Made by a program: the position numbers and the translations under genes. From RZZS01 sp964498755 (GTDB lineage: Bacteria > Pseudomonadota > Alphaproteobacteria > Micavibrionales > Micavibrionaceae): DNA of 64,000 nucleotides. Below are positions 44,633 through 52,706 of the stretch, piece by piece. Position 1 is the first letter of the stretch, and the number at the start of each line of letters is the position of its first letter. Under the pieces are notes generated by a model. The model ran no database searches, was not told where the DNA came from, and worked only from the letters and a program-made list of their open reading frames with translations. The stretch is taken from assembly GCA_964498755.1 (NCBI GenBank), contig CAZCIB010000003.1:1-64000 (forward strand), read 5' to 3'.

Positions 44633-46765
44633 ATGGCTTTGGACCGGTCAGAATATTCAAGAGGCATTGATCTCGCGGAAGCAGGCGGCAAGAAGGCGTT
44701 TCTTGCCGCCAGCAATGCTTTCAATGAACCGGCCAATCTTGGAATGGCCAACCTGCGCGATCTGTTTGACGCTCTCGGCCTGACGGATCCGGCAAAGGAA
44801 AGCGGCCTGTTTTCGCAAATCGAGAGGCAGCTGAATGACGCCGCCGCAGATGGTCCAGAAGCCTCGCGAACAAACGGCGCGGACGCGCCCGCCGCAAACG
44901 GGACTGACGGTGACGGCGTTCAATACGCCTCCGCAGAGGCTGATCATCTGAGGGCAGCGCAATCGGAAATTGACGCGAGAGCCCCGCAAGCCCCGGAAAA
45001 CCAGACCGCGCAAAACGGGCAGGACCCTGACCCGGATATTACAACTGACAATGCCGCAAGAATGACCGTCGCCACCGCCGCCGCAGGCCCGATCGGCGTC
45101 GCCGCGGCTACGCTCGCAGGCGATGGCGGGGACGATACGCTGCAAGGAAACGCGGGCACGGATGGGTTGGAAGAGGATTTGCCCGACGGTCAAAGACCGG
45201 ATCAGGACATATTCGCGCCAGTCGGCGGCGTTATGACCCAGCAAGCCATGATTGATTCAGCCGCTGACGCTGGCAGGGGCGGTAGCGTAAACCATGCCTT
45301 TGCGTACAGAGGTGAGGAAGGCCCGCGCGGAAAAGACAAGGATAAAGGCCGCCACGACGCCGTCAGTTTCCGCGTTCAGCAAATTCAGAGCCAGATCATC
45401 GCCAACATCGACAGACAAATCGCGGAATATGAGAAAGAGTATAACGATCTGGCCGTTGAACGCGCCGATCTTGTTGAACGCAGGGCAGAAGTTGGCCGGG
45501 ATATTGCTGAATCTGAAGAACGTCTGGATGAAATTGAAACTGACATTAGAAATTACGAGAATTTACAGACTGATTTTCAGGAGGACATCGCGCGCCTTGA
45601 AGACCTTGAAGACAATCTGGAGAGCGAATTAGGCGGACTTGCGGCAAGACATGCCGAGATCAATGAAGAACTCGCAGACAGAAAAGCTGAAATTCAGGAG
45701 CAACAGGAAGCAGCCGGAGACGATCTCTTTGCTGAAGAAAACGACGGAGATCGTTTCCTCTACGACGACGACGGCAACGTCATTCTTCAGGATGAAAACG
45801 GAAACGTTTACGGGCTTGGCCTGGTCTATGACGATGATGGAAGGCCTGTACTTGATGAGAACGGAAATCAGCTCACCGAACGCGTTGAATACTCTGAAGA
45901 GCAGTTGGAGGCTATACAAAATCAAATTGACGAAAACCCGGACAAGAATTTAAGCGAATCCGGCTATAACGATTATCTCGAAGCCGACAGACAAGCGACG
46001 CAAAGCGCGCAAGAGGCCATGGCGGAAGCCGAGCAATGGGCTGAAGAACAAAGGGCGGCTGCCGCAGAACAATACGACATTAAGGCCAGAATAGAAGAAA
46101 TACAAAATGAATTAACCGATGTCCGGACCGAAATCACTGCAAGAAAAGAAGCTTTCGAGCACGAAGAGCAAAATCTCGCAGACAAATACGGTATTTCCGT
46201 CGATCAATTGCGCAACGGCGAACTGGAAAATCTGGCCGAAGCCGAGCGCGAAGAAATTAGACGCTTGCGAGAAATCGGCAACGATCTGGACGAGCAAATC
46301 GCCGAGATCGATACAAAAATGGAAAGCCTTGAACAAAAGATTGCGGACCTTAAAGAGGCCAAAGAGCTTGTTCAAACGCCGGAATTTCAGAATAAAATTG
46401 AAGCTTATACGAACGGCGATATTAGTCTGGATGAGGTGACACAGGATTTCCCACCCTGGATGCGGGACAGCATCAGGGATGGAATCGCAAGCGGCAATAC
46501 GGTCGAGGAATCCGTGGACCTCGCGACCGCCGCCGCGCCCGCCGCCGCAGAGGCGGAGCAATCGGCGTCATCTCCCCGTGCGAATGGCTCCGCCGCATCG
46601 CAGTATGACGGCGAGGCAGAAAATCAGCAGACATCCACCGTTGCGTTTAACGAGAGCGCGCAGGGAACGTCCACCGCGCCAACGCCGGCCCCCGCGCCCG
46701 CCGCCGGACCGGCGACGCTGGAACGGCAGGTTGCCCAAGCGGCTCCGTCCATGGCCATGGCCTGA
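44633..46765 (+). CDS. Large coiled-coil protein with calcium-loop-like inserts and Pro/Ala tail
   Basis: 710 aa, not recognised. No signal peptide. Residues ~1-60 are helical, ~70-230 disordered acidic and Ala/Gly-rich with one RTX-like nonapeptide (DGGDDTLQGNAG). Residues ~240-350 and ~430-570 form long coiled coils (IADLKEAKELV, RRLREIGNDLDEQIAEIDT). Between them lie Asp/Asn/Gly loops (YDDDGNVILQDENGNVYG, YDDDGRPVLDENGNQ) that look like EF-hand-type or repeat beta-turn calcium loops. The tail is Ala/Pro-rich (APTPAPAPAAGPA). The start ATG 44633 follows an AGAGGGAAAACAGGC leader. Its place next to two wall hydrolases suggests envelope biology, by inference only. Confidence 0.82.
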   Translation: MALDRSEYSRGIDLAEAGGKKAFLAASNAFNEPANLGMANLRDLFDALGLTDPAKESGLFSQIERQLNDAAADGPEASRTNGADAPAANGTDGDGVQYASAEADHLRAAQSEIDARAPQAPENQTAQNGQDPDPDITTDNAARMTVATAAAGPIGVAAATLAGDGGDDTLQGNAGTDGLEEDLPDGQRPDQDIFAPVGGVMTQQAMIDSAADAGRGGSVNHAFAYRGEEGPRGKDKDKGRHDAVSFRVQQIQSQIIANIDRQIAEYEKEYNDLAVERADLVERRAEVGRDIAESEERLDEIETDIRNYENLQTDFQEDIARLEDLEDNLESELGGLAARHAEINEELADRKAEIQEQQEAAGDDLFAEENDGDRFLYDDDGNVILQDENGNVYGLGLVYDDDGRPVLDENGNQLTERVEYSEEQLEAIQNQIDENPDKNLSESGYNDYLEADRQATQSAQEAMAEAEQWAEEQRAAAAEQYDIKARIEEIQNELTDVRTEITARKEAFEHEEQNLADKYGISVDQLRNGELENLAEAEREEIRRLREIGNDLDEQIAEIDTKMESLEQKIADLKEAKELVQTPEFQNKIEAYTNGDISLDEVTQDFPPWMRDSIRDGIASGNTVEESVDLATAAAPAAAEAEQSASSPRANGSAASQYDGEAENQQTSTVAFNESAQGTSTAPTPAPAPAAGPATLERQVAQAAPSMAMA

Positions 46766-46789
46766 TTTTTTTCGATCGAGTCATTCCAA

Positions 46790-47030
46790 TAAATAATGAT
46801 CCATTTTCTGCGTCTGATTTTCGCCTGAAAATTTATATTTCCTTGCATAAATAATTGTCCGCCTTCACCCTGATTTTTTGTCCTGAAAACTTCAAACTAC
46901 AGAGAAAAGGAGGGCGAGGAGAACAGCGCGGCCGCTACAAAACTCCTTATGCTCCTCTTCTCTGTAGTTTAAAAACTTTTTTGGCGAAAAACCGGGCGCA
47001 AAAATGGATCACTACTTATTCAAGTGACTA
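46790..47030. repeat. MITE-like element with inverted ends
   Basis: The left end AATAATGATCCATTTTCTGC with CGCCTGAAAA recurs inverted at the right end (GGCGAAAAACCGGGCGC, AAAAATGGATCACTACTTAT). A second tandem unit (46848-46890) and an inner inverted pair AAACTACAGAG / CTCTGTAGTTTAAA lie inside. A single end is also present at 27430-27472, and the inner arm recurs beside the capsid stub at 27655-27670. No transposase is encoded. Confidence 0.55.
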
Positions 47031-47105
47031 CACTTCCGGGGGACGGTCCCTAGCTTGAATAAAACACCTCATCAATTTGAAATAAAACATTATTCCTGCC
47101 CGTTT

Positions 47106-47135
47106 TTGATCCGTTAATCTTTTTTCCGGTATAAT
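47106..47135 (+). promoter_or_regulatory. Sigma-70-type promoter of the muramidase gene
   Basis: TTGATC (47106-47111), 18 bp, TATAAT (47130-47135), 40 bp before the ATG at 47175. Confidence 0.65.
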
Positions 47136-47174
47136 AAGGCAATAAATACGGAAAGTATGAAGTAGAAGGTTTTC

Positions 47175-48425
47175 ATGGCGCTAAAGACAGGCGATATAAA
47201 CGAAGTTCAAATGGAAACGTCCGTAAGCCCCGGCGCAGCGGAACTTGACGCCCTGGAACAGCGGCGCGCTGATCAGGATGCGCGCACGCACATGATGATG
47301 TCTAATCCGATGGTCTTCATGCAATTACTTGGGCTTTTTCTTCTTGCTTTCACTGACCCGGAAAATATGGACGAAGGCATGCGCGAGCAGCTTTCTGGTC
47401 TATTAGGTTTTGATGATGTCGACGCCATGGATCAATGGCGAGAGAATGCAGGCGGAAGCTTTACAAAGGCCTTGGGCAGCGCAAACTGGTCGGGCGTCGA
47501 CGAAGATCGCGTCCAACAGGAATACCACAAATACGCCGCCCTCGCCGACAGCGGCAATCCTTTGTTAGAACTAATCGGACAAAAAGAAGCTGGCGGAGAT
47601 TACAACAAGGCTTATGGTGGCAGCAACCCGCTTATCAATGGAAAACCTGCAACCGAGTCGACAATCGCCGAAGTGCGGCAATGGCAAAGAGAATTCGTAG
47701 CCGGTGGTTCAGCTTCCTCGGCAATTGGAAAATATCAGATCATTCAGAAAACCATGGACGGTCTGATTTACGAACTCGCCGCTGAAGACGGCGTGTCACG
47801 TCAGGAATTTATGGCTGACAATCTGTTTGACGAGGCCATGCAGGACCGCATGGCGGTTCAGCTTCTCGAAAGGCGCGGCCTTGACAAATACGTTGAAGGA
47901 AGCATGTCCGAAAGAGACTTTCTAAATGAACTCTCGAAAGAATGGGCTTCACTGCCTTATCAAAACGGGCGCAGCTATTACGATGGCGATGGATTAAACG
48001 CCAGCGGCGTAGACCGGGTAACGGTAACGGCTGCTGCCCGCGTTGCCAAAGATCAGGCGAACGGAAAAATACCCGCCCGCGGAACCGATGGAGATGACGA
48101 ATCTGTTCAAGTCGCAGACGCCAAAGCCGAAGCCGAAGCCGAAGCCGAAGCCGAAGGCCGCACATTACAGGGCTCGTTTGTAGAAGCCAACGCCGCAGAG
48201 GAACCATTAGAGAAGCCTGCGGATCAGCAGGTCGCGGAAGTGGAAGCCCTTGCAGACGGCGGCCAGCCGACTACAAGAACAGAATTCCAAACCGCCGCAA
48301 GTGGCGAAACGCCTGCGCCGACCGATCCCGCGCAAACCGCCGAAACGTCTACGCCGGCCGATCCCGCCGCCGCGCAGAGAGTTGCTGCTCTAGCCGTCCC
48401 GCCCCCTCCCCCGGCAGGCGCTTAA
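47175..48425 (+). CDS. Lambda-R-like muramidase with membrane segment and Pro/Ala tail
   Basis: 416 aa. Residues ~35-60 (MMMSNPMVFMQLLGLFLLAF) are a possible membrane segment. Residues ~130-275 match the phage lambda endolysin fold (COG4678): LIGQKEAGGDYNKAYGG with the candidate catalytic Glu, ASSAIGKYQIIQKTMDGL in the place of GRYQLLSRWWD, AVQLLERRGLDKYV, and the conserved EWASLPYQNG. It should cut the glycan backbone of peptidoglycan. The C-terminal ~120 residues are disordered (five AEAE repeats, then Pro/Ala), ending VPPPPPAGA. Unlike phage endolysins it is large and tail-extended, so a chromosomal wall-remodelling or secreted role is likelier. Confidence 0.8.
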   Translation: MALKTGDINEVQMETSVSPGAAELDALEQRRADQDARTHMMMSNPMVFMQLLGLFLLAFTDPENMDEGMREQLSGLLGFDDVDAMDQWRENAGGSFTKALGSANWSGVDEDRVQQEYHKYAALADSGNPLLELIGQKEAGGDYNKAYGGSNPLINGKPATESTIAEVRQWQREFVAGGSASSAIGKYQIIQKTMDGLIYELAAEDGVSRQEFMADNLFDEAMQDRMAVQLLERRGLDKYVEGSMSERDFLNELSKEWASLPYQNGRSYYDGDGLNASGVDRVTVTAAARVAKDQANGKIPARGTDGDDESVQVADAKAEAEAEAEAEGRTLQGSFVEANAAEEPLEKPADQQVAEVEALADGGQPTTRTEFQTAASGETPAPTDPAQTAETSTPADPAAAQRVAALAVPPPPPAGA

Positions 48426-48620
48426 AAACCCCTTCCGAAATACCCCGTTCACAGAATATCCACACCCTCGCCTCAAAACTGGCACGGCGCATGCATAAAA
48501 TGCCCGGGAACGCTAACCCTTTCTTTACCAATGCAATTCATAGTGGTGATGAAAGGGACGAAAAAAGAATCCCGAAAAGGCTCACACACTTATCCACTGC
48601 GTTACTCACAGGTCTGCATC

Positions 48621-49517
48621 ATGCCCGTACAACTTTACAATTCGCTTGTAACTTTGGCTTTGGCCATTTGCATGCTCGCCATCGCGGGCGCGGCGCGCGC
48701 CGCCACGCCAGAGGCCGCGTGCCTGCAAACGCTTAAAACCTATCAGTTAACAACGGATAATCCGGAGGCCATTCAAACCGCCGCCGGATATATCAAACGC
48801 CTCGCGCAGGACGGCCGCGACTGCGAGAACGTGCTCGCGATTTACGAAGCCAGCCGCAGTACCGGGGTCGATATGGACCTGCTTATGCTCAAAGCGATTT
48901 TGGAAAGCAATATCGGCGAGCATCAGGTCGCCGCCCATAGCTCCGCCCGAGGTCTGTTCCAGTTTATCGAGCCGACATGGCTGACGCTGATGAAGCGTTA
49001 CGGCGCGGACGCGGGCTTTCCCGAATACGCCAATGCCATCAAAATCGGCCGTCGCAGCGCAATTCCGCATTTGAAAGGCGCTGACGAGATTTTCCGCCCG
49101 CATATCCTCGCCCTGCGCTTTGATCCCTATGTGTCGGCCTATATCATGGCGCGGCAGATGCAGGACGAGTACTACGTCATCCGCAGCGTGAAAAAGAGCA
49201 AGGACGTAGACGCCATTGACTACTACACCGTGCATCTGCTGGGCTTGAAGCTGGCGCGGGAATTCTACGCGATGATGCGCGACGAAAAAGACAAGCCGAT
49301 CGCGCAGGCGCAAAACGCTTCCTTGCGCGAATCCGCGAACCTCAACCGCCACCTGTTTTTCAAAAAAGGCAAGGCCCTGAACGCCGCCGAGGCTTACAGG
49401 GAAATCGGGTGGCGCGTGACGCGCGAAATGAAAAATATCGCCTATATCCGGGGCATGGAAAAAGAATTCATGGTCGCGCAGAACGCCTCTGAAATCGCGC
49501 CCGCGAGCGGACTGTAA
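48621..49517 (+). CDS. SLT-type lytic transglycosylase
   Basis: 298 aa from ATG 48621, which gives a clean signal peptide (LYNSLVTLALAICMLAIAGA, cleavage after ARA). The frame is open further upstream to 48531. SLT domain: MLKAILESNIGEHQVAAHSS with the catalytic Glu in ES, then ARGLFQFIEPTWLTLMKRYG and the YVSAYIMARQMQDE helix. It cleaves peptidoglycan to 1,6-anhydro products in the periplasm. It follows the muramidase on the same strand by about 200 bp, which suggests functional linkage. No strong ribosome-binding site at 48621. Confidence 0.85.
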   Translation: MPVQLYNSLVTLALAICMLAIAGAARAATPEAACLQTLKTYQLTTDNPEAIQTAAGYIKRLAQDGRDCENVLAIYEASRSTGVDMDLLMLKAILESNIGEHQVAAHSSARGLFQFIEPTWLTLMKRYGADAGFPEYANAIKIGRRSAIPHLKGADEIFRPHILALRFDPYVSAYIMARQMQDEYYVIRSVKKSKDVDAIDYYTVHLLGLKLAREFYAMMRDEKDKPIAQAQNASLRESANLNRHLFFKKGKALNAAEAYREIGWRVTREMKNIAYIRGMEKEFMVAQNASEIAPASGL

Positions 49518-49529
49518 GTTGGGAGCATC

Positions 49530-49682
49530 CCCCACCCACTTCGCTAACGCTTTTCTTTCAGAAAAACGAAGCTCCGTTGCCCTCTCCCTGAAGGGAGAGG
49601 GATGGAACGGCAAATTCCTCTCCCTTCAGGGAGAGGATACGGAGGCTTGGCGTACAGCGCCATAGCCGCAGTTGGTGAGGGA
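49530..49682. repeat. Head-to-head pair of palindromic half elements
   Basis: CCCACCCACTTCGCTAACGC, side hairpin TTTTCTTTCAGAAAAA, CCCTCTCCCTGAAGGGAGAG; then CCTCTCCCTTCAGGGAGAGG, side hairpin TTGGCGTACAGCGCCA, GTGAGGGA. It lies between the transglycosylase and the CBS transporter, which are convergent. Confidence 0.8.
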
Positions 49683-49718
49683 CACTGACGACTGCCAACC
49701 GACAACTGATAACTGTTC

Positions 49719-50786
49719 CTACCGCGCCGCCTCTAAACTATCCGGATCAATGCCCAGCGCGGCCATGCGATCCCGCCAGCGTTTACGGGCCAGGGCCTGC
49801 ATATCCTCGACCTTGTCGAGCTCGTCGGTGATCTCAAGCCCTATAAGCGTCTCCACGACGTCCTCAAGCGTCACCAGCCCCTGCACCGTGCCGTATTCAT
49901 CAACGACAAGGGCGATATGCGAACGCGCCCGCGTCAGTTTATCAAACACGTCGGAAGCTGTAACCAGATCGGGTATCGCGAGAAAATCCCGCCTGAATTC
50001 GGAAAGCTTGCGGTCGAACTGGTCTCTCGCCTGCGCGATGAACAACTCGCTTTTGAGCACATAGCCCGTAACCTCGTCGCGGTCCTTGCCATAGACAGGC
50101 AGACGCGAAAACGGCGTTTCGGCGTATTTCGTGAAAAAATCCCGCACAGTCAGGTTTTCCGGCACGGAAAAAATCACCGAGCGCGGCGACATGATATCGC
50201 GCACGGTGAGCTTGTGCAGCTGCATCAGGTTCATGACGATTCTATGCTCTTTGGCCTCCAGTATGCCCTCTTCCGCGCCGATCTCGGCCATCGCCTCCAT
50301 CTCGTCGCGGCTGAAGGTAAAGGCGCTCGCGCCCGTCTTTGAAAAAAGCCGCGTCAGTTTTTCAGACAGCCAGACAAAGGGCATCAACGCTTTTGTTAAA
50401 CCGAGGATCAGAACGCCGAATGTCGGGGCGAGCTGCTGCCAGTACGTCGCGCCCAGCGTCTTGGGAATGATTTCCGAGAGCACAAGAATAAGAAGAGTCA
50501 GAATAGCCGAGACAATGGCGAGAGAGTCATCGCCGTAGATAATCGCCGCCTGCGCGCCGACGCCGGCCGCGCCGACCGTATGCGCTATCGTGTTCGCGGT
50601 CAGGATCGCCGCGAGCGGGCGGTCAAGATTGGCGCGGAGCTTCACAAGCGCTTTCGCGCCCGCCTTACCCTGCCGCTCCAGCGCGGAGACATAAGCCGGA
50701 CGCACCGAGAGCAACACCGCTTCCGAAATCGAACAGAAAAACGAGACGCACAGCGCCAGCAACAGGTAAAAAATTAAAAGGCTCAA
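49719..50786 (-). CDS. CNNM/CBS-domain membrane protein (hemolysin-related)
   Basis: 355 aa. DUF21/CNNM membrane domain (SLLIFYLLLALCVSFFCSIS, LAAILTANTIAHTVGAAGV, LVLSEIIPKTLGATYW), then a CBS pair (VRDIMSPRSVIFSVPENLTV and HIALVVDEYGTVQGLVTLED). The C-terminal CorC/HlyC domain of full-length relatives is absent, as in many short CNNM proteins. Probably a Mg/Co or Na-linked ion transporter; the old 'hemolysin' name is historical. Confidence 0.88.
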   Translation of the reverse strand: MSLLIFYLLLALCVSFFCSISEAVLLSVRPAYVSALERQGKAGAKALVKLRANLDRPLAAILTANTIAHTVGAAGVGAQAAIIYGDDSLAIVSAILTLLILVLSEIIPKTLGATYWQQLAPTFGVLILGLTKALMPFVWLSEKLTRLFSKTGASAFTFSRDEMEAMAEIGAEEGILEAKEHRIVMNLMQLHKLTVRDIMSPRSVIFSVPENLTVRDFFTKYAETPFSRLPVYGKDRDEVTGYVLKSELFIAQARDQFDRKLSEFRRDFLAIPDLVTASDVFDKLTRARSHIALVVDEYGTVQGLVTLEDVVETLIGLEITDELDKVEDMQALARKRWRDRMAALGIDPDSLEAAR

Positions 50787-50806
50787 GTTTTCTCCTTAAC
50801 CAACTT

Positions 50807-51070
50807 GTCATCCCGAAAGCTACGCCGAACTAAGTCCTAAAAGGGCTTAGTGAGACTTGCTGTCCGGGATCCACTCATCAAGCCTTCGCGCCTGACTCGT
50901 TTTACTTTAACGACGAATGAACGCCGATTTCGCGCCGAAGGCGCAATTTTTAAACCACTAAGCACACTAAGCTCACTAAGACTTAATATGCATGGAACGC
51001 TTAGTGTCCTTAGTGATCTTAGTGGTTAGATTACAATGCGCTAAGCGCATAAAACATTCGCGTTTATTTG
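50807..51070. repeat. Two repeats between mdh and the CBS gene
   Basis: 50807-50870: GTCATCCCG ... CCGGGATCC palindrome. 50936-51062: a GCGCCGAAGGCGC hairpin, then a long hairpin with arms AACCACTAAGCACACTAAGC and GATCTTAGTGGTT, each built of CACTAAG-type heptamers. No gene in this ~310-bp gap. The second hairpin may terminate mdh. Confidence 0.75.
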
Positions 51071-51097
51071 CATCCATTCGCGATTAAATCCTTACCC

Positions 51098-52045
51098 TCA
51101 AACCTTGATCACGTCCATCAATTCTTTCACGGCGGCGACGGATTTATCAAACATCGCCTGCTCGTCGGCATTAAGTTTGATCTCGACAATCCGCTCCGCG
51201 CCGTCCGCGCCAATCACGACCGGCACGCCGATATAAAGCCCGTCAACGCCGTATTCACCTTTTAATTTAGCAGCGCAGGGCAGGACGCGCTTCTTATCGC
51301 GCAGGTAACTCTCCGCCATCGATATCGCGCTGGCGGCGGGGGCGTAAAACGCCGAGCCTGTTTTTAAAAGGCCGACGATCTCTGCGCCGCCGTCGCGGGT
51401 TCTCTGGACGATTTCATCAAGCTTGTCCTGCGTCATCCAGCCCATATCCACCAGATCCGTGAGCGGAATCCCGGCGACCGTCGAATAGCGCGTCAGGGGA
51501 ACCATCGTATCGCCATGCCCGCCGAGCACAAAGGTATTGACGTCCTCCACGGACACGCCCAGCTCTTCAGCGACGAAATACGCGAATCTCGAGCTATCGA
51601 GAACGCCCGCCATGCCGACGACTTTATTAGCCGGGAATCCCGTGACGCGGTGCATGACCTCGACCATCGCGTCCAGCGGATTGGTAATCACGATCACGAA
51701 CGCGTCCGGCGCGTGTTGCCTGATTTTCTCGCCGACGGCCTTGACGATGCCGGTATTGATCTCGACCAGATCGTCGCGGCTCATGCCCGGCTTGCGCGGC
51801 ATGCCGGCGGTCACGATAACGACGTCCGCGCCCTCGATGACGTCATAGTCGTTGCCGCCTTTAATAAACGCGTCAAAGCCTTCAACGGCAGAGGACTGGG
51901 AGATATCAAGCGCCTTGCCCTGCGGCACGCCCTCGGCGATATCGACAAGCGCGACGTCGCCAAGCTCTTTCAATCCCGCAAGAAGCGCGAGCGTTCCGCC
52001 GATCTGTCCGGCCCCGACAAGGGCGATTTTGTTGCGTTTGGGCAT
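51098..52045 (-). CDS. mdh: Malate dehydrogenase
   Basis: 315 aa from ATG 52045, with GGAGAGAAACAC upstream. It oxidises malate to oxaloacetate with NAD in the TCA cycle. Motifs: ALVGAGQIGGTLALLAG (NAD-binding), VTAGMPRKPGMSRDDL (substrate Arg), ITNPLDAMVEVMHR, and the active-site His in VLGGHGDTMVPL. LDH-like type, usual in alphaproteobacteria. Near but not next to sucC; about 6.8 kb of other genes separates them. Confidence 0.96.
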   Translation of the reverse strand: MPKRNKIALVGAGQIGGTLALLAGLKELGDVALVDIAEGVPQGKALDISQSSAVEGFDAFIKGGNDYDVIEGADVVIVTAGMPRKPGMSRDDLVEINTGIVKAVGEKIRQHAPDAFVIVITNPLDAMVEVMHRVTGFPANKVVGMAGVLDSSRFAYFVAEELGVSVEDVNTFVLGGHGDTMVPLTRYSTVAGIPLTDLVDMGWMTQDKLDEIVQRTRDGGAEIVGLLKTGSAFYAPAASAISMAESYLRDKKRVLPCAAKLKGEYGVDGLYIGVPVVIGADGAERIVEIKLNADEQAMFDKSVAAVKELMDVIKV

Positions 52046-52148
52046 GTGTTTCTCTCCGGTCGTTTTGTCTGAAGCTAACTTAAACCTTTACCTGCTGATA
52101 TTCAATGCGGTAAAAAAAGCAGGCATTCTTTTGAATACGGAGGAGCGC

Positions 52149-52706
52149 ATGTCTTGGCATGGGGCCAAAAACAGAATTCGGCAAGCGTTTCGCGCCGTTT
52201 CGGACGCTGTTTTTTCTAAAACGGAAAACGGTCATGAAGTCAGGGTTCCGCAGTTATTAGATGAGCTGAAACTGAAAGAACTGCCCGCTCAAGGAAAAAC
52301 GAAAGCGCAAAAGATAAGTGGAGCCTTCGGTGAATTTCTCTGCGTCTCAAGATACGGCGACAGGCTGAAAATACAATATCGTTCGTACGAGCAGGATCAT
52401 TACGGTTCTCAAACGGCTTTGAAACACTACCCTTATGCGCCGCGCGTCACAATGGAAGGCCGTCTTCAGAGAAATCCCAGTGGCATTGAATCCTTTAGAT
52501 TCACCCATGTCAACGTTCATGACGAGCGCTGGAGCCCGGACACGGCGCATGTCAAACCGCTCTTGAAACTGCTGGAAGGCACGTTAAACCGGGGCATGCG
52601 CATAGGCATAAACAAAGAGGATTTTCCTCTCAGGGAGCATACGCTGGCCGCAGCGCCAGATGCGTTCATTCGGGCGGAGACTCCGGGAGGGCTTACTTGC
52701 CGGTAA
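52149..52706 (+). CDS. Unknown soluble protein
   Basis: 185 aa from ATG 52149, with a strong GGAGGAG upstream. Basic N-terminus (NRIRQAFRAVSDAVFSK), then a beta-rich middle (FGEFLCVSRYGDRLKIQYRS, PRVTMEGRLQRN) and FRFTHVNVHDERWSPDTAHV. No signal peptide or membrane segment; no family recognised. Divergent from mdh; overlaps the end of the DUF2336 gene by 14 bp. Confidence 0.65.
   Translation: MSWHGAKNRIRQAFRAVSDAVFSKTENGHEVRVPQLLDELKLKELPAQGKTKAQKISGAFGEFLCVSRYGDRLKIQYRSYEQDHYGSQTALKHYPYAPRVTMEGRLQRNPSGIESFRFTHVNVHDERWSPDTAHVKPLLKLLEGTLNRGMRIGINKEDFPLREHTLAAAPDAFIRAETPGGLTCR

Noticed and set aside
44633..46765. RTX toxin or adhesin
   Set aside because: Only one GGDDTLxGNAG-like nonapeptide is present; RTX proteins need tandem arrays.
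47175..48425. Prophage endolysin
   Set aside because: The domain is lambda-R-like, but length, disordered tail and lack of adjacent phage genes argue for a chromosomal enzyme; kept as a muramidase.
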